From contig NC_087064.1 in the NCBI RefSeq assembly GCF_963678635.1, positions 13,737,599 through 13,801,598 on the forward strand: a stretch of 64,000 nucleotides of DNA, read 5' to 3'. The notes under the pieces were generated by a model. The model ran no database searches, was not told where the DNA came from, and saw nothing but the letters and a program-made list of their open reading frames with translations. Shown here piece by piece: positions 34,010-45,518 of the stretch. The position numbers and the translations under genes are program-made. Within the stretch, counting starts at the first letter, position 1. The number at the start of each line of letters is the position of its first letter. Origin of the DNA: Symsagittifera roscoffensis. Taxonomy: Eukaryota > Xenacoelomorpha > Acoela > Convolutidae.

Positions 34010-35090
34010 ATGGAAACACGCCAGAGCAAGAGAGGAAAAAACAAGAAAAAATACAATCCGTACGGTGAGGATTTCGTCGTGGACAGGATAGTTGTAAATG
34101 ATATGATGGATTCGCTGGTAGGACTGGACAAAGTGGCGGTGCTAGAAGAAATCGATTTGGTGAAAGACATGGATCAGGATTGGATCAATGATCGATCAGA
34201 ACCGGAAGTGGAGTTCGAACCAGAAGCGGAACAGACTCATGAGCAAGAACTGACGAACTTGTGGGTGCTCGAATGGCTCCATGATCTGTCGACAGATCCA
34301 AAAGAGACAATCCTGACGATTCAGGACGTCGATAAAGACGGCATCAAATACGTCAGTCATGACAATACCGAGTCCAACTGGGTCGCCCCAGATGGTCCTC
34401 TACGTGTTCCACAATCCAACCTCGATCTGCTAGACTTTGGGCGATCGACGGGGACATCGATGGATATTTTTGTCCGGGGAGTGGGGGTAGGACTCACCCA
34501 CACCGAAAATCTGATAATAAAAAAAATTGAAATCGGCAAGAAAAAACGGAGAACTAGAGACAGAGGGCGAGAATGCTAAAAAACCACCTTTTGGACGAAT
34601 TTTTGAATCATATTTTGACCTACCGAACCATTATTCAAATAATATCGTCATAACGGACAGCGATTTCATACTCACGGAACGCACAAGCGCTATAGCGATA
34701 ACCGCGGACGTAAGCTTCAAAACAGCACTAGCGGCTGATTTCAAAAGAGAGTATAAGAACATCGAATTTTTATGGAAACAGAGGCCTGGTGTGGGAGGGA
34801 TGATAGCGCTGCCCCCTGTTGCATCACAGATACCAGGGAAACGTTTGTGTTTCCTGGTTACTAAGGCCACTGATAGGCAACACGTAGATCCAGAGAGCTT
34901 GGTATTGGCCTTGACTCGACTTATGGATTTTCTGGTTGAGAGAGGAGTGACCTCTCTCTCGTTACCAGTATATGATCCTAACAGGGGAAAGCTACATCCG
35001 AGAGAGTTGTACGCCCTTGTACATAAGATATTTTCAGAAACTGGCATAGAGGTTTACTTACATAGTAAATACTATCTGAGCATATGCTAG
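34010..35090 (+). pseudogene. Macro-domain-like Pol tail (right family B copy), frameshifted
   Basis: 34010-34579 encodes the acidic N-terminal half up to VRGVGVGLTHTENLIIKK. A one-base difference in an A-rich run near 34540 shifts the frame, and 34527-35090 carries the macro-like module (AIAITADVSFKTALAADFK, GMIALPPV, CFLVTKATDR, SLSLPVYDPNRGKL). A one-base loss near 33999 puts this segment out of frame with integrase, whereas in the left copy it is in frame after the TAA. Confidence 0.65.
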
Positions 35091-35555
35091 GAATTGCATT
35101 CGGCGATAAGTGGTTTTTATTAAGTTCACTTGATAAGAATTAGGGTCAAGTTTTAGATTAGGATTAAGTTTAGGTTAGCTATTAGAGATTATGTTCGTAT
35201 GCGATAGTGTAGATGTGTGATGTTTATGTGTTATGTTATTGTTATGATATGTTTTATGTTTTGTGTCATAAAAGACCTAGGATACTCCAGATAGTCAAGG
35301 TGACAGCGCTCATTTGTGCTAACTTGGCAAAGATGCAGGTGAACGATCCGCCTTGGTGCAAAATTTTTAAATCAGAAATGAGAAGAGAATTTCGATGAAG
35401 AGTTTTAAAGATTTGAATGATGTTTTATCCAAAAATGATGATTGTAAGTCGCGACTTGTTTTTTAGATCTTGATTGATCAGGAATTGTTTATTGAATTCA
35501 TTGAATCAAACGAGCCGGAAGAAACTTCGCGACAACAAGAATCAACACGATAAGA
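35091..35555 (+). other. Spacer between Pol and ORF2 (right family B)
   Basis: No sustained reading frame. Sequence counterpart of 4411-4916. AT-rich, with repeated TATGTT words near 35220-35265. No clear regulatory motif. Confidence 0.5.
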
Positions 35556-36848
35556 AATGGGTGACACGAATGAACTAATGGAATTTCTCTCAGCGAGTCT
35601 AGGAGCGACTCTAGACGAGATATATCAGCGGATTGTGACTTTACACGAGAAGACCCGGGGCTGGCAATGTTTGTGGTTGCGCTCCTCAATGCGTTAGGAC
35701 AAGAGGGTCGAGGGAATCACCCTACAGAAGTGGTGTTGATGTTGGCCTTCGATGAGTCCGGAACCGCCGAGAGAGGTCGAAACCGACTGATGAGATGGCG
35801 GCGTGGAGAAATGTCTGGCCACGACCTGGCTCGTGAGCCAGGACTAGGTGAACAGAGGGACCACCGGCTAGGTGAGATGCCCTTGCCGATCCACCCTGCG
35901 CAGCCGCTCATCGGAGCAAAAAGACAACGTGATGGGCCAGGCCCGTCACATTCAGTCGACTCTCCAACAGCTGCTCCTCCTCCGAAGAGAGTGAGGGTAA
36001 GCGAAATAGAGATCCAGACGTCGGAGACGATTGAGACGTTGGAAAAGAAAGAGAGAGATCAGAGCGAGCTGTGTGCCAAACTCCAGGAGTATAGGGCAAT
36101 AGCTCGAGAAAGAGACGAATGGAAAAAGAAATACGAGGATCTGCAGGTGGCCTACAAGGAGGATGAAATAAAGCACCTGAAGGAGCTGTATATGGCAAAG
36201 GTGAGCCAAGTGTCACAGGAAATTCTGGCGACGATGAAGTCCTCGGAGGGATCCAGGGACACACGCCCCAAGACAAGAGTACAGGAGCTGTGTACATCGA
36301 GAGGGCCCGAGGCTCCTCAGCAGACACAACAGTCTGCTCCCAGTCAGAGGAACACAATACCAGACCCTTCTGACACCTATCTCGCTCCCCAGTTCCAAGA
36401 ATCATTCAATCAAGTGGCCAGAGCAACAATGGATGAGATTAACAGAACCACTGGGCGGACATTGGGTAGGATCGTCCCTTCCCAACGTCGTGATCATTCA
36501 TCCTATAGTTCGGAGCAAGCACCCCGCACGGTAGCGTCCTCGGGGACTGCGCATGGCGGAACCTTTCAAAAGTCTCGCGTGGTAGACATTAGGAAGAATC
36601 TGATGGCGCGTCACCAGTTCACGCAAGTGGCCGCGGAGCATCCTCGAGCCTGCCTGAATGACATGAGCTGGAACCCCGCTACGAGCGACCAGGTAATTCC
36701 CCCAGGGAATTGCCACTTGATCATAGGAGACAGTTTGGTGAGGGATCTGATTGAGATCTTCGTCTATGGTCAGACTACCGCTCTGTCCTTTGGAGGAGCC
36801 TCAGTGGCTCAGGTCATCAAGATGATGGAGTTCCAGAGCGAAGATTAA
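35556..36848 (+). pseudogene. ORF2 continuous with ORF3 N-terminus (right family B)
   Basis: ATG at 35556 (MGDTNELMEFLSASLG). An 11-bp loss near 35630 relative to the left copy shifts the frame, and the main frame runs 35667-36848. It contains the ORF2 region (VVLMLAFDESG, FDLAR-like HDLAREPGLG), a coiled coil (about 36035-36200; ETLEKKERDQSELCAKLQE), a low-complexity linker, and then, without a frame change, the start of the SGNH domain (HLIIGDSLVRDL). It ends at an in-frame TAA just before the GTND block. In family A the same two regions lie in overlapping frames. Confidence 0.8.
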
Positions 36849-38480
36849 ATGAATACGCTGGTAATAATGCTGGGAACCAACGACGTCTCTAGAGCCCCAG
36901 TGACTCCCGAGAGCAAGTGGGAGCCTCTATTGGTCTGCCTCCTGAACGAACTAAAGGAGAAGTATAGGTCCAGGATTGTGGTGCTGTTCACGATACAACA
37001 GAACCCGATGGTGGGCACCGTAGTGGCAGATTTTATGAATGGCAACGTGACCCGGTGGAACGAAATGACCCGCAGTCTGGTGAGAAACAACTCTGGCGAG
37101 CTGCGACTTCCGGATCTCGAGAACATGTTGCGCATGATTGATCACATCGCGCTCACCAGGGATGGGATACATTTCAACACTCAACAAGGGAGACACTGGA
37201 TCAATGACGTATTTCAGACGCAGTTGAGGGAAGTGGAGCAGGAGTCGAGGGCGACCAGTTCTCTGGCTTGGACCAGTTCGACCGGAGGAAGCAGAATAAG
37301 GGGAAGCGTGCCCGAATCCCTTGTCAACCGCCTAGTGCTCCTGGCAACGGAGACGGCTACAGCTGCACCCATCACTCCGAGCTCAAACGTAAGAGAGAGG
37401 CTAGGGACTGCTCCTCCTCCCAGAACACAACCGCTTGAAAGCCGACTCGGGAGATTAGTTGATCAGAACAGGAATAACTCCCAGACCGTGTCTAGGAGGA
37501 ACGACCCGCCTGCTACGGCAAACCCTGCTTCAGCAGCAGGACCGGCGACAAGCGCCGTGCCGGTGGAAGGAGTTGAACCAAGCAGCGTGCTGCTTTGGAA
37601 CCGTCCGGACCCTAGTCATTGGGGACAGTACAAGACGGACATGTCAACGAAGTTGAACATGAATACCTTGACGTGTCGGGAGGACGCAATGAGAATGATT
37701 GGCGGAGAAGGACCCACAGTGTCGCGACTATATCGAATACCAGGCGTGGATTGGCTGCTAGCAGAGCACGAGCAGTTCAGCTCCACGACTACGCGCCAGC
37801 ATGCAGACCTGAATGGATTGCCTCAAGACAATACCTTTGGACCTCTGAATACCCGGTATCTTAGGGACGTCCGCCAGAGAGCCAGGGAACTGACGCCACC
37901 TGCTCGTAAGGGCAAGTTTCAGACAGATAGCAAGCCTAATAACAAGCATCACAAGATGTACAGGCAGTTTTCTAAGCCACCCGGTCAGACGCCTGGCGAA
38001 TATTTAAGAGACTACCCCCGAGCGACCACGGTGGATGGGGATGACAGGAGATACGGGGAACTGAAGGCCCCAGTCGGTGACGGCCTGTTTGCCGCCTATG
38101 ATCCCTTGGATAAGAAAGCGGCCAAGTACCTGATAGTGGCGAGTTCGGATTATCTCTACACGCCCCGTTCTCTCTTTTGGCCCGACGTGATTTTCTTGAC
38201 GGCGCCTAAATTGGACTGGGGACAGTCAATAGGCATGATGCTAAGTGTGCGAAGGGTGGTCAGCATGGAGCCGCAGGTGATAGTGGTTGCAGGCTCGAAT
38301 GATCATCTGCAAAGCAGGGGTTTGTTGTCCCGTCTGACGGATGGGTCGATCCCGAGCAATGAGGTCATAGGAGAGGCGATAATGACATTGCTATCGGCGA
38401 TGGCTGAGGTAGAAACAGCAGCAAAACAACGTTTCACCCAAAATGTAGTGAAGGTGGTCTTTGTGTTGTCACCAGTGTAA
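36849..38480 (+). pseudogene. ORF3 N-terminal part: SGNH domain and second module (right family B)
   Basis: In the same frame as the preceding piece after one TAA. It carries the rest of the SGNH hydrolase (LGTNDVSR block III; RDGIHF catalytic Asp/His block), a variable linker, and the second SGNH-like module (IVASSDY, VVAGSNDHLQSRGLLSRL). The frame is lost at about 38478, where roughly 50 bp of extra sequence interrupts the block matching SPGYASMPPALQFVY in family A. Confidence 0.82.
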
Positions 38481-40412
38481 TATGCTGGGGGAAGACCTGA
38501 GACATGCATAAACGTGCGTTTCACACGCTGCATTGCCAGAACCCCTTCAGTTTGTGTACACGATGGTCACAACGATAGCAGAGGGACGGTTCAACGTGAT
38601 AATTCCTGCCCCGAACAGAATGGTAGACCCCAAAAATTATTACCCATCCCGATCTGAGCTTTCTGCCGTTTGGGCTGACATTTCCAATGCCATACAGGGA
38701 CTCAAAGATTGTAGCACAACTCGGTTGGTGTTATATCAGGTTCTGGGGTTGGAGCTGTCCAACTTCGCCAGGTTGCTGAAGTTAAGACCAGGGGTAGATG
38801 ACGATCATCTGTTAGTACAACAGGTGGCTGACGATCTCTGGTTCAGACAGATGGATCACGCAGAGAATGAGCAGGGAAGGGCAGTCAGGAAAAACATGAC
38901 ATCAGCGGAAGAAGATCTCAAGGCAATGGCTTTGCGCACGAAGCCGCACAACAACTTATGGTTGTACTTGTCACCAAGACTGTGAACCTTGGGAGAGGAC
39001 GCGTTCGAGCATGCGCCGGCAGTGATCAAAGAGATACACGCGTATCTGAAGAACTTGTTTGATGCCCGGGAGTTAGCCGGGGGTATGATGTTGAAATTGA
39101 TGCAGGATGTGAACACGATGTCGTTGGACAAGTTCCAAGCTGACGTACTGGCCACGAGGGCACAATATGAACAATCAGATGCTATCTTGGGTAGAATGGG
39201 AGTGGGATGGACGCCATCCTTCCTGCCCTCGTGCTATCCGAGGGCATCTCGAAACCTGATCGCGAGCTTCGTCAAGGATATCAGGAAGCTGTCGATTGGC
39301 TTGATATTAGCCCTGTACGTGACATTTGGTCATGAGAATTCGTGAAGGGGCCGGCGAACCTCTTCACCCAAGCGTTGGCAGATTTGAGATTGGATGGACT
39401 CCTGACTCTGATTGCCATGACCTACGGTCGGCTGGGTGATTTGCTTGTGCTGTTGCGTTACCCCGAACAACTCCAGGGAACAAGTCGTGAGTTCAACGCG
39501 CAGTTGGAAACCGCCTCGCTCAGGAAAAAGAAAGACTGGAGGACTCTCCTGCTCCAAAATCTCTTGCAACAGAACAGAAGTGTCATGGGAGAAGATAAGG
39601 TGGCGACGGATGCGGGTGAGTGTAAACAGTATTGTGGCATGCCCCTGCTGACAGATTTGGCTGTCACGATGCGGATCGATCCGTTGGCTCTGATTCACGG
39701 ACTGCGGGAATTCGTCACGGTGGTGTATGGACCGGTGATGTCTTTCGTGTTCCCGGACGTGCAAGTCAAGGCATACAGGAATTCTGTGTTGTATGTCAAC
39801 CTGGTCTCGGTCGTAGATTGTTCCGTGCTGAATTGGGTAGAGCAGAGGGAGCAGAGAGGGCTGGCCAGCGACGATAGGCTGTTCGGAAGAATAGCGGAGC
39901 CGGGTTGGGTGTTGATGGATTTCAACAACAACTTCAAGTGCCGAATGGGCCGCGAAGACCTTTCCCACATCCAGTTTAACCCGAAGCTTTGGAATCTGAG
40001 ACCAGTAGTGAAAGATTCAGGAGCGGCAATGAGAGTCCCACTTTTGCCAGAAGCCTGCGCACACGTGAAAGAGAACCAGCAAGCGTGGCTTTCCGGGTCC
40101 AGGCCGCTGCCGGACCAATGCCCTCGATACCCACCGATAAGGAGGATGTTGTTGGGAGTCATATCTCCCGTCATTGCCCCTCGCATCGGAGCGGCTCGTG
40201 ATGCAGAGAGGAGAATGCTGAAGTGGAGTGAAGGGATGGAGCCGCGCTTCATCAGTTGGAACGTTGCAGCCGCGCACACATTTGACTTCACATTTCCTGA
40301 TGCTTGGAGCAGGAAAAAGATCAAAGCACCACCTTCCAGGAGACCAGAGGTCTCGGCTGAGATGTGGAACGAGGTGTATGCTCCCACGGATGACTTATCA
40401 AGATTGAGGTAG
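38481..40412 (+). pseudogene. ORF3 middle part (right family B), in pieces
   Basis: Pieces 38533-38985, 38989-39345 and 39342-40412. They correspond to family A ORF3 residues about 620-1260. Conserved blocks include ELSNFARLLKL, GMPLLTDLAVTMR, VYGPVMSFVFPD and MLLGVISPV. No domain of known function recognised. A hydrophobic stretch (IGLILALYVTF) matches the hydrophobic segment of family A residues 852-885. Confidence 0.75.
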
Positions 40413-43400
40413 TCAGGAGAGGTGAAATTAGTGATGCTGGAAGTGGCAAAAGGGTGCAGAGGAGGCTCATACATAACGATAGAGGACGTGGCACCACATG
40501 GCGAGGAGTCGGTAGAATTCCTGGTGAATGGAAGTTGTTCTATCACGCAGGGGACCTGACCGTACCGGGGCGGCCGGACTCGGGCATAGACACACGGCAA
40601 GGCCATTCAGGACCTAAGCCGAAACCTGATGCGGATGACGATGAATTGATGGATCAGGACGATGACGACATCGGGGTAAAGACAGAGAAGCCGGGTGAGA
40701 CGGATCTAGGAGCGTTGGAGAGAGACTTGCTGGAGTACCGGTTTAGTGAAGACGACGACGGGGAAGTCGATGGGAGTCTGTTGCTGATGACGCTATCGTC
40801 TTTCATGTCCCCTACAAAGGAGGCGTCGGCCGACTTATCCCCGATGGACCCAATAAGTCAGGCGAGAGAGTGCCGAAATAGGGATCCACAAAGATTGCTC
40901 CATGAGTCACCGAGGAGGAGAAAAATTGAAGAGTCAATGAGGATATCCCTCCTGAGTACGCTACCGGAAGAGCAATGGGAGAGATACCAAAGTGAACTAG
41001 AAAGCAAGACAGGGGCAACCTGGAACCGAGTGAACTTCATGGAAAGGTCATGGGACGTGATACGACGATATGGGACGCATTCCATAATGAAGGTGGGATT
41101 GAACCAACCCATTATGCGTGAGGTCCTGGAGAAAATAATGAACTCCATAGAGTCTGATGTTTTGACCGAGTCAGTTACAGAGGACAGTGCCGATGATCAG
41201 CAGGTCACGAAGAAAATACCCGTCAGACGAGCCAGAAAAGGGCTGAAGCGGCTGAAAGGGAAGACAGGAAGTCGAGCCGTGAACCAGAGAGTGGCGAAGT
41301 CAAAAGCCAGCGCAGTGGTGGCCTCTTTGACGAGCGCAGGTCGTTCAGGCGAGAGCGGGCAAGGAGATGGTGCGACGCTGACCGGGGGAGAAAAAGAGAA
41401 CCTGATACCCCCTATGCTCTTGGCAGGTCTGACCACAACAGCACGAACCCTAGCAGACACTAAGCTGGAGATGGAGATCATCAGTCAGTGTGGATCTGGA
41501 GGACTTGATGATTACAGGCCCTCGCGAACCAACATAGCCAAGATGAAACTGGAGGGACAACTCGACGTGGTCGAGTAAAGTCGAGTCACTGTGCCGGAAT
41601 CGGTCCACATGGGAGATCCAGCAGGGGATTATGTGGAGATGTTGAAGGCGAGGAACTCCGCGAGAGGGCACCTGATGGCTTGGAGCGAGAAGCGAGCCAT
41701 GCAGGAATATCTGAAAGGGCTTACGAAGAATTCTAACTTAAATCGGAAAGAATACGACACGGTAATGTCCTCGGAGGCGAACGAAATCGGACTGGAAAAA
41801 CTAGTGGAAATCTCATGGAGGGCGGCCCTCCAAAGATACTTCGACGAGACGATGCATGCACCTGCGACGGTGGCAGCGTACCTGGCTCATCCGTGCACGA
41901 GAACTGACCTGCAAGTACGGTTGGCTTGTTGCTTGATGGGCATCAAGAAGGCGGAATATGAAGCCAGTAATGATTTGAAATCAAACAAACAGGAGCTGGA
42001 GTTGATGGAAGCCCTGCGAGCGTTGATTTCAAAAGACGATTCTGCGATAGCCTGGGCTAAGCGTAAGGATGACTTTTGCTTTGTAAGGTTCGTGGTGGAT
42101 CGTATCCCCACTCCTGTTTTGGGAGAATGCATAAAGATCATTCGGCAAAAGGGAGTTTATTGCGAAAGAAATTTCCTTAGGGCGCTCCTGGAACTATATC
42201 AGGATATGCCGTTGGTTGTACCAAATAGGGAGTCGAACGACATGGAGAGCTATCGCAAGTTGGAAGAAGTGAGAAGGTATTCCAAAAAAGGATTGAAAGT
42301 AAGCCGGGAGTTGATTGAAACAGTCAGGAGACAAAAAGACTTAGCAACACTAGGGAAACTGAGGTCGTTCCAATATGTGTCTGGCATACCGGGGATGGCG
42401 TATAATCCCTTCGTGAATGAGGAAGCCAGGGAAGCGTACTTCGACTATGAGCAAGTCGTAGTGCTCAATTTCTGGGTCGAACGGATTAGGGAAACTGGAA
42501 GGCTGATGGTGGAACAACCCAAGCTGGGAATTATTTTAGAAGAACGAGTGGTCGAACCCTCGGTTCCCGAGCTGAAGGGGCAAGTTAGTTTTGATTGTGG
42601 TTCTTGGGACGGTCCCTTGAAAACCAGCCTAGTAACCATGTGGGAGCTCATGAAGCCTTCTTGGTGTCCCCATCCTAACGCCGCTTTAATCTGGGACATG
42701 ACGGCGGATATCACGTTAGACCTGGATGATGACGCGAGTCTACATGATCTGGCCATGATACACCATCTGCTGGCCATGAGGATGACGAAGCGAAAGAGCA
42801 ACCTATCCACGGAGCCATCCGAGGAAATTCCATCGAGCAATTGGTTGAGGCAAAGCACCTGTTTAGCTCAACATAGTGGGATGGAAGGACATGTTTGCAA
42901 CTTGGGACACTGCCTGATTACGCTGAGCGAGCAGCATCGACAACTGGCACGATTGTACGGAAGATTGAGCATGTCGGATAAGAGTGGCATGGAGTTGGTC
43001 GCGGACTGTCATGGGGTGACGGATGTAAACTTGATCACAGCCTTGGGATTTTGTAGCATGACGAGCTCGATAGAATAGCTTGAGCGCCTGGAGCGTGCCC
43101 ATGAGCTAGTGACGCCACTCAGCGTGGAAGTATTCCCTGGAGCATTGCAGACAGAGCAGAAGATTGGAGGCTGGCGAGAAGCTCTTGAAAATGATATGAA
43201 TCTGAAGGATAGTGAGGCCTATCATAGACCTAATGGTTCAAAATATCTGGTGGGTTCAAGCTCCGCACCATATTGCAATAGTCGGTATCCTACACACATG
43301 GTGGTGATGGATGCGAGGACGCAGCAGGTGTTGATTGACCAACTTTTCTCTGTGCCAAAGTGCGTGAGGTTGGCCAGAATGTCGGAGAGGTCATATGATT

Positions 43401-43938
43401 TGTTGGCGAAGATCTTTTGGGCAGTCCCGAAGAGATCTGAAGGCGAGTTGCAAGACGTAGTGGGTGAAGAGTTCATGAGGTTGAACGAAGGTAATGTGAG
43501 CGAGTTCCAGAAGCAGAATGCGAGTGGGCGTTACCCACTGAATTCCCCACCATAGAAGAGAAGGACGATTTGCACATAATTATGATGGAGGTGGAACCGT
43601 TGCTGGGAGCCTCAGGGTATCGGACCCGAAGGAACATATTGAGGACCCATGGGGAGTATCCTTGTCATTGCTTGGCGCAGACGTTATGGTACCCCAAACT
43701 CGGGAATCTGATGCTAGTATGGGACGTGGAGGAGTTGTACTCTACGGGGTTGCCCGATCAGAATCAACAGGTGTCAATTGTGGTGGTTAGTGCCATGCTG
43801 GCAGTGAGGTGGTTGGAGGCTAACGCGGACACAAGTGAACAGGAGACGGCCATGCCGACTCCTGAGCAACGTAAAGATGAGCCGCAAATTGGATCTTTTC
43901 AGAACCACCTGAAGCCATTGAATACCCAAAGCCATTGA
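40413..43938 (+). pseudogene. ORF3 C-terminal part (right family B), in pieces
   Basis: Pieces 40454-41578, 41591-43078, 43109-43555 and 43570-43938. The first is an acidic then basic linker poorly conserved with family A. From about 41640 conservation rises: AYLAHP, YQYVSG/FQYVSGIPG, AYNPF, SWCPHPNA, GHVCNLGHC, FSVPKCVRLARMS and CHCLAQTLWYP. The same Cys/His-rich block survives in the left copy. The sequence leaves ORF3 at about 44037. Confidence 0.78.
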
Positions 43939-44038
43939 AAGAATATGGTCAAGGCAAAGGTTGATGCCTTGGTTCCATGCAGTGATGACGTCATGGATGT
44001 ACGAACGCGCGAAGCGTCACATGTCGAGGAACACGGAA

Positions 44039-44160
44039 CGACAAAACGAGAGAAACGAAGCCTCTTATTGTGGCAATCACACACGATAAGACCGATAGCA
44101 GAGAGAAACAGTGAGAAAGGAGGCTTCAGTGGGGAAGGAATATTCCGCGGAACCCTCCCG
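44039..44160 (+). repeat. Family B 3' LTR fragment, interrupted by family A
   Basis: Nearly identical to 21746-21867 of the complete LTR. Its left edge joins ORF3 sequence (…GAACACGGAA), so about 1.1 kb, comprising the ORF3 end, 3' untranslated region and LTR start, is deleted compared with the left copy. Its right edge is cut by the family A LTR at 44162; the rest of the B LTR would be expected beyond the right end of the window. Confidence 0.92.
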
Positions 44161-44161
44161 T

Positions 44162-45088
44162 TGTAACATTCGTCTACTACAGTCACACATGAGGCTTAAG
44201 AAAAATAGGCCCTATAACTATTGGCTCAGGAGTCAGGGACACTATCTCTTGTGTTTTTCCACCTCAAATCAGTCGGAGCCAATTCGGTTCGCTTGTGACA
44301 TGAGACTACGACCCGTTACAGCTTAAAGGCTACTACTAAAATATCCCCCCACTCTAGAATTAGAAACGTCCCCATACTTAGGTCTCTAGATACCCAAAAT
44401 ACATGAACGCCGTTAAAAACCGGGTTGGAACAATCCGTTAAGTTACTTTTTTATTAGACAGTGGAACTTTGATCCATTTCAGATGGATCAACCTAAAACT
44501 CGCCTTACCTCAACATCACAATTATAAAACACACTCTAGGAATTTAAATTAAGTACTCACATTGTAGCACGCTCAAGAACCAGGAAGTAAATAAGTCGGT
44601 AAGCAACTCAAGAATTAATAAAGTAACTGAAATGAGTTTAATGTTAGTCAGTTTTAATAATAAGAATAAGTTTTTTCTCTAGACTGTAAGTTCTCGTGAA
44701 CCATTGGGACACTCTAGCTGTCCACCTTTCCACCGAAGGTTCACTCTAGTCCAGTTCCGAACAATACTCCAGTCGTTATGATCCAATTCGAGGGAATGCT
44801 CTCGTCTCTGTCACAGATGGGACAGCTCTACTCTCGATTATTATAGTGATGGAAATTGCGAATAGCAATTTCCTACTGCTTTTTCTTGCGACTTTCCCGC
44901 GTTTTCGACTCAATTGTTCTGAAATTGTTCTCAAATTGTTCTCTTTTCTTTTTCTGATTTTCAGTTCTCGCGAGAAAATCGTGCATGACATGTTCCATTC
45001 GAAATTTTAAAAATTTAAATTTCACTCCAAAATCAAGTGTTTTCTGCTCTTCTCAAGGTCAAACTTCCAAATATGACCGACTGGCACA
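44162..45088 (-). repeat. Family A 3' LTR, complete
   Basis: 927 bp with TGTAAC...GGCACA ends on plus (TGTGCC...GTTACA in sense). In sense it holds a possible TATA-like CTATAATAA (44846-44838) and AATAAA (44455-44450). The AATAAA position is conserved in the old family A LTR and in family B, supporting a polyadenylation role. TATA assignment is weak. Confidence 0.93.
44450..44455 (-). terminator. Putative polyadenylation signal AATAAA in the LTR
   Basis: AATAAA in sense. Equivalent AATAAA words lie in the relic LTR (321-326) and the family B LTR (22111-22116), in otherwise diverged surroundings. It would set the R/U5 boundary shortly downstream. Confidence 0.5.
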
Positions 45089-45100
45089 TACTCCCCGGAC
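45089..45100 (-). promoter_or_regulatory. Polypurine-tract-like plus-strand primer site (family A)
   Basis: Sense GTCCGGGGAGTA directly abuts the LTR start TGTGCC. Core CCGGGGAG is identical to family B. Further exact cores lie inside Pol at 55507-55514, 57848-57855 and 57902-57909. Confidence 0.6.
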
Positions 45101-45518
45101 TCGAGATCGATGTCCTCATCGCGCGCTGTCTCCTGCCAGTGAGTCCCAGAAAAACCGAGTGTTGCTCAAGATACAGTGCCAGTGGTCATTTACAGAAGTT
45201 TGCAGCAGATTTAAGATTATCTACACCCCAAAATTCACGACCATTTAAAATTTTCACACTATTGCTAAACAGCAACCAAAATCTGCATTTACCTGCACCT
45301 TTGAATTTTCGCTTTTCAAGCCAATCATTTAAAAATCTCTTTTGTCCTATTCAATCAGGAAATTGTCATGCAGCATTTTGATTTATATAATAGATATAGT
45401 ATATTAGTAACAATATTTGCTTTGTTAAAATTTCTTTTTCGTGAATCCAAGTTTCACTCGGATTCACACTCATGCCCCCTTTCCCTCTCAAGACTCAAGA
45501 TCCATCCGATTTGCCCAT
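45101..45518 (-). other. 3' untranslated region of family A
   Basis: About 420 bp between the ORF3 stop and the polypurine-like site. AT-rich, no sustained frame, no recognised motif. Confidence 0.6.

Larger units (their letters stand above)
21513..44160 (+). mobile_element. Right family B giant gypsy-like element, degenerate
   Basis: Plus-strand order is: LTR, primer site, 3.1-kb leader, Gag, protease, RT, RNase H, linker, integrase, macro-like tail, ORF2 and ORF3 (35556-43938), then only a 122-bp piece of 3' LTR before the family A insertion. It retains nearly all genes but has at least a dozen frameshifts and several stops. By eye it is roughly 95 percent identical to the left copy where they align. 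Confidence 0.92.
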
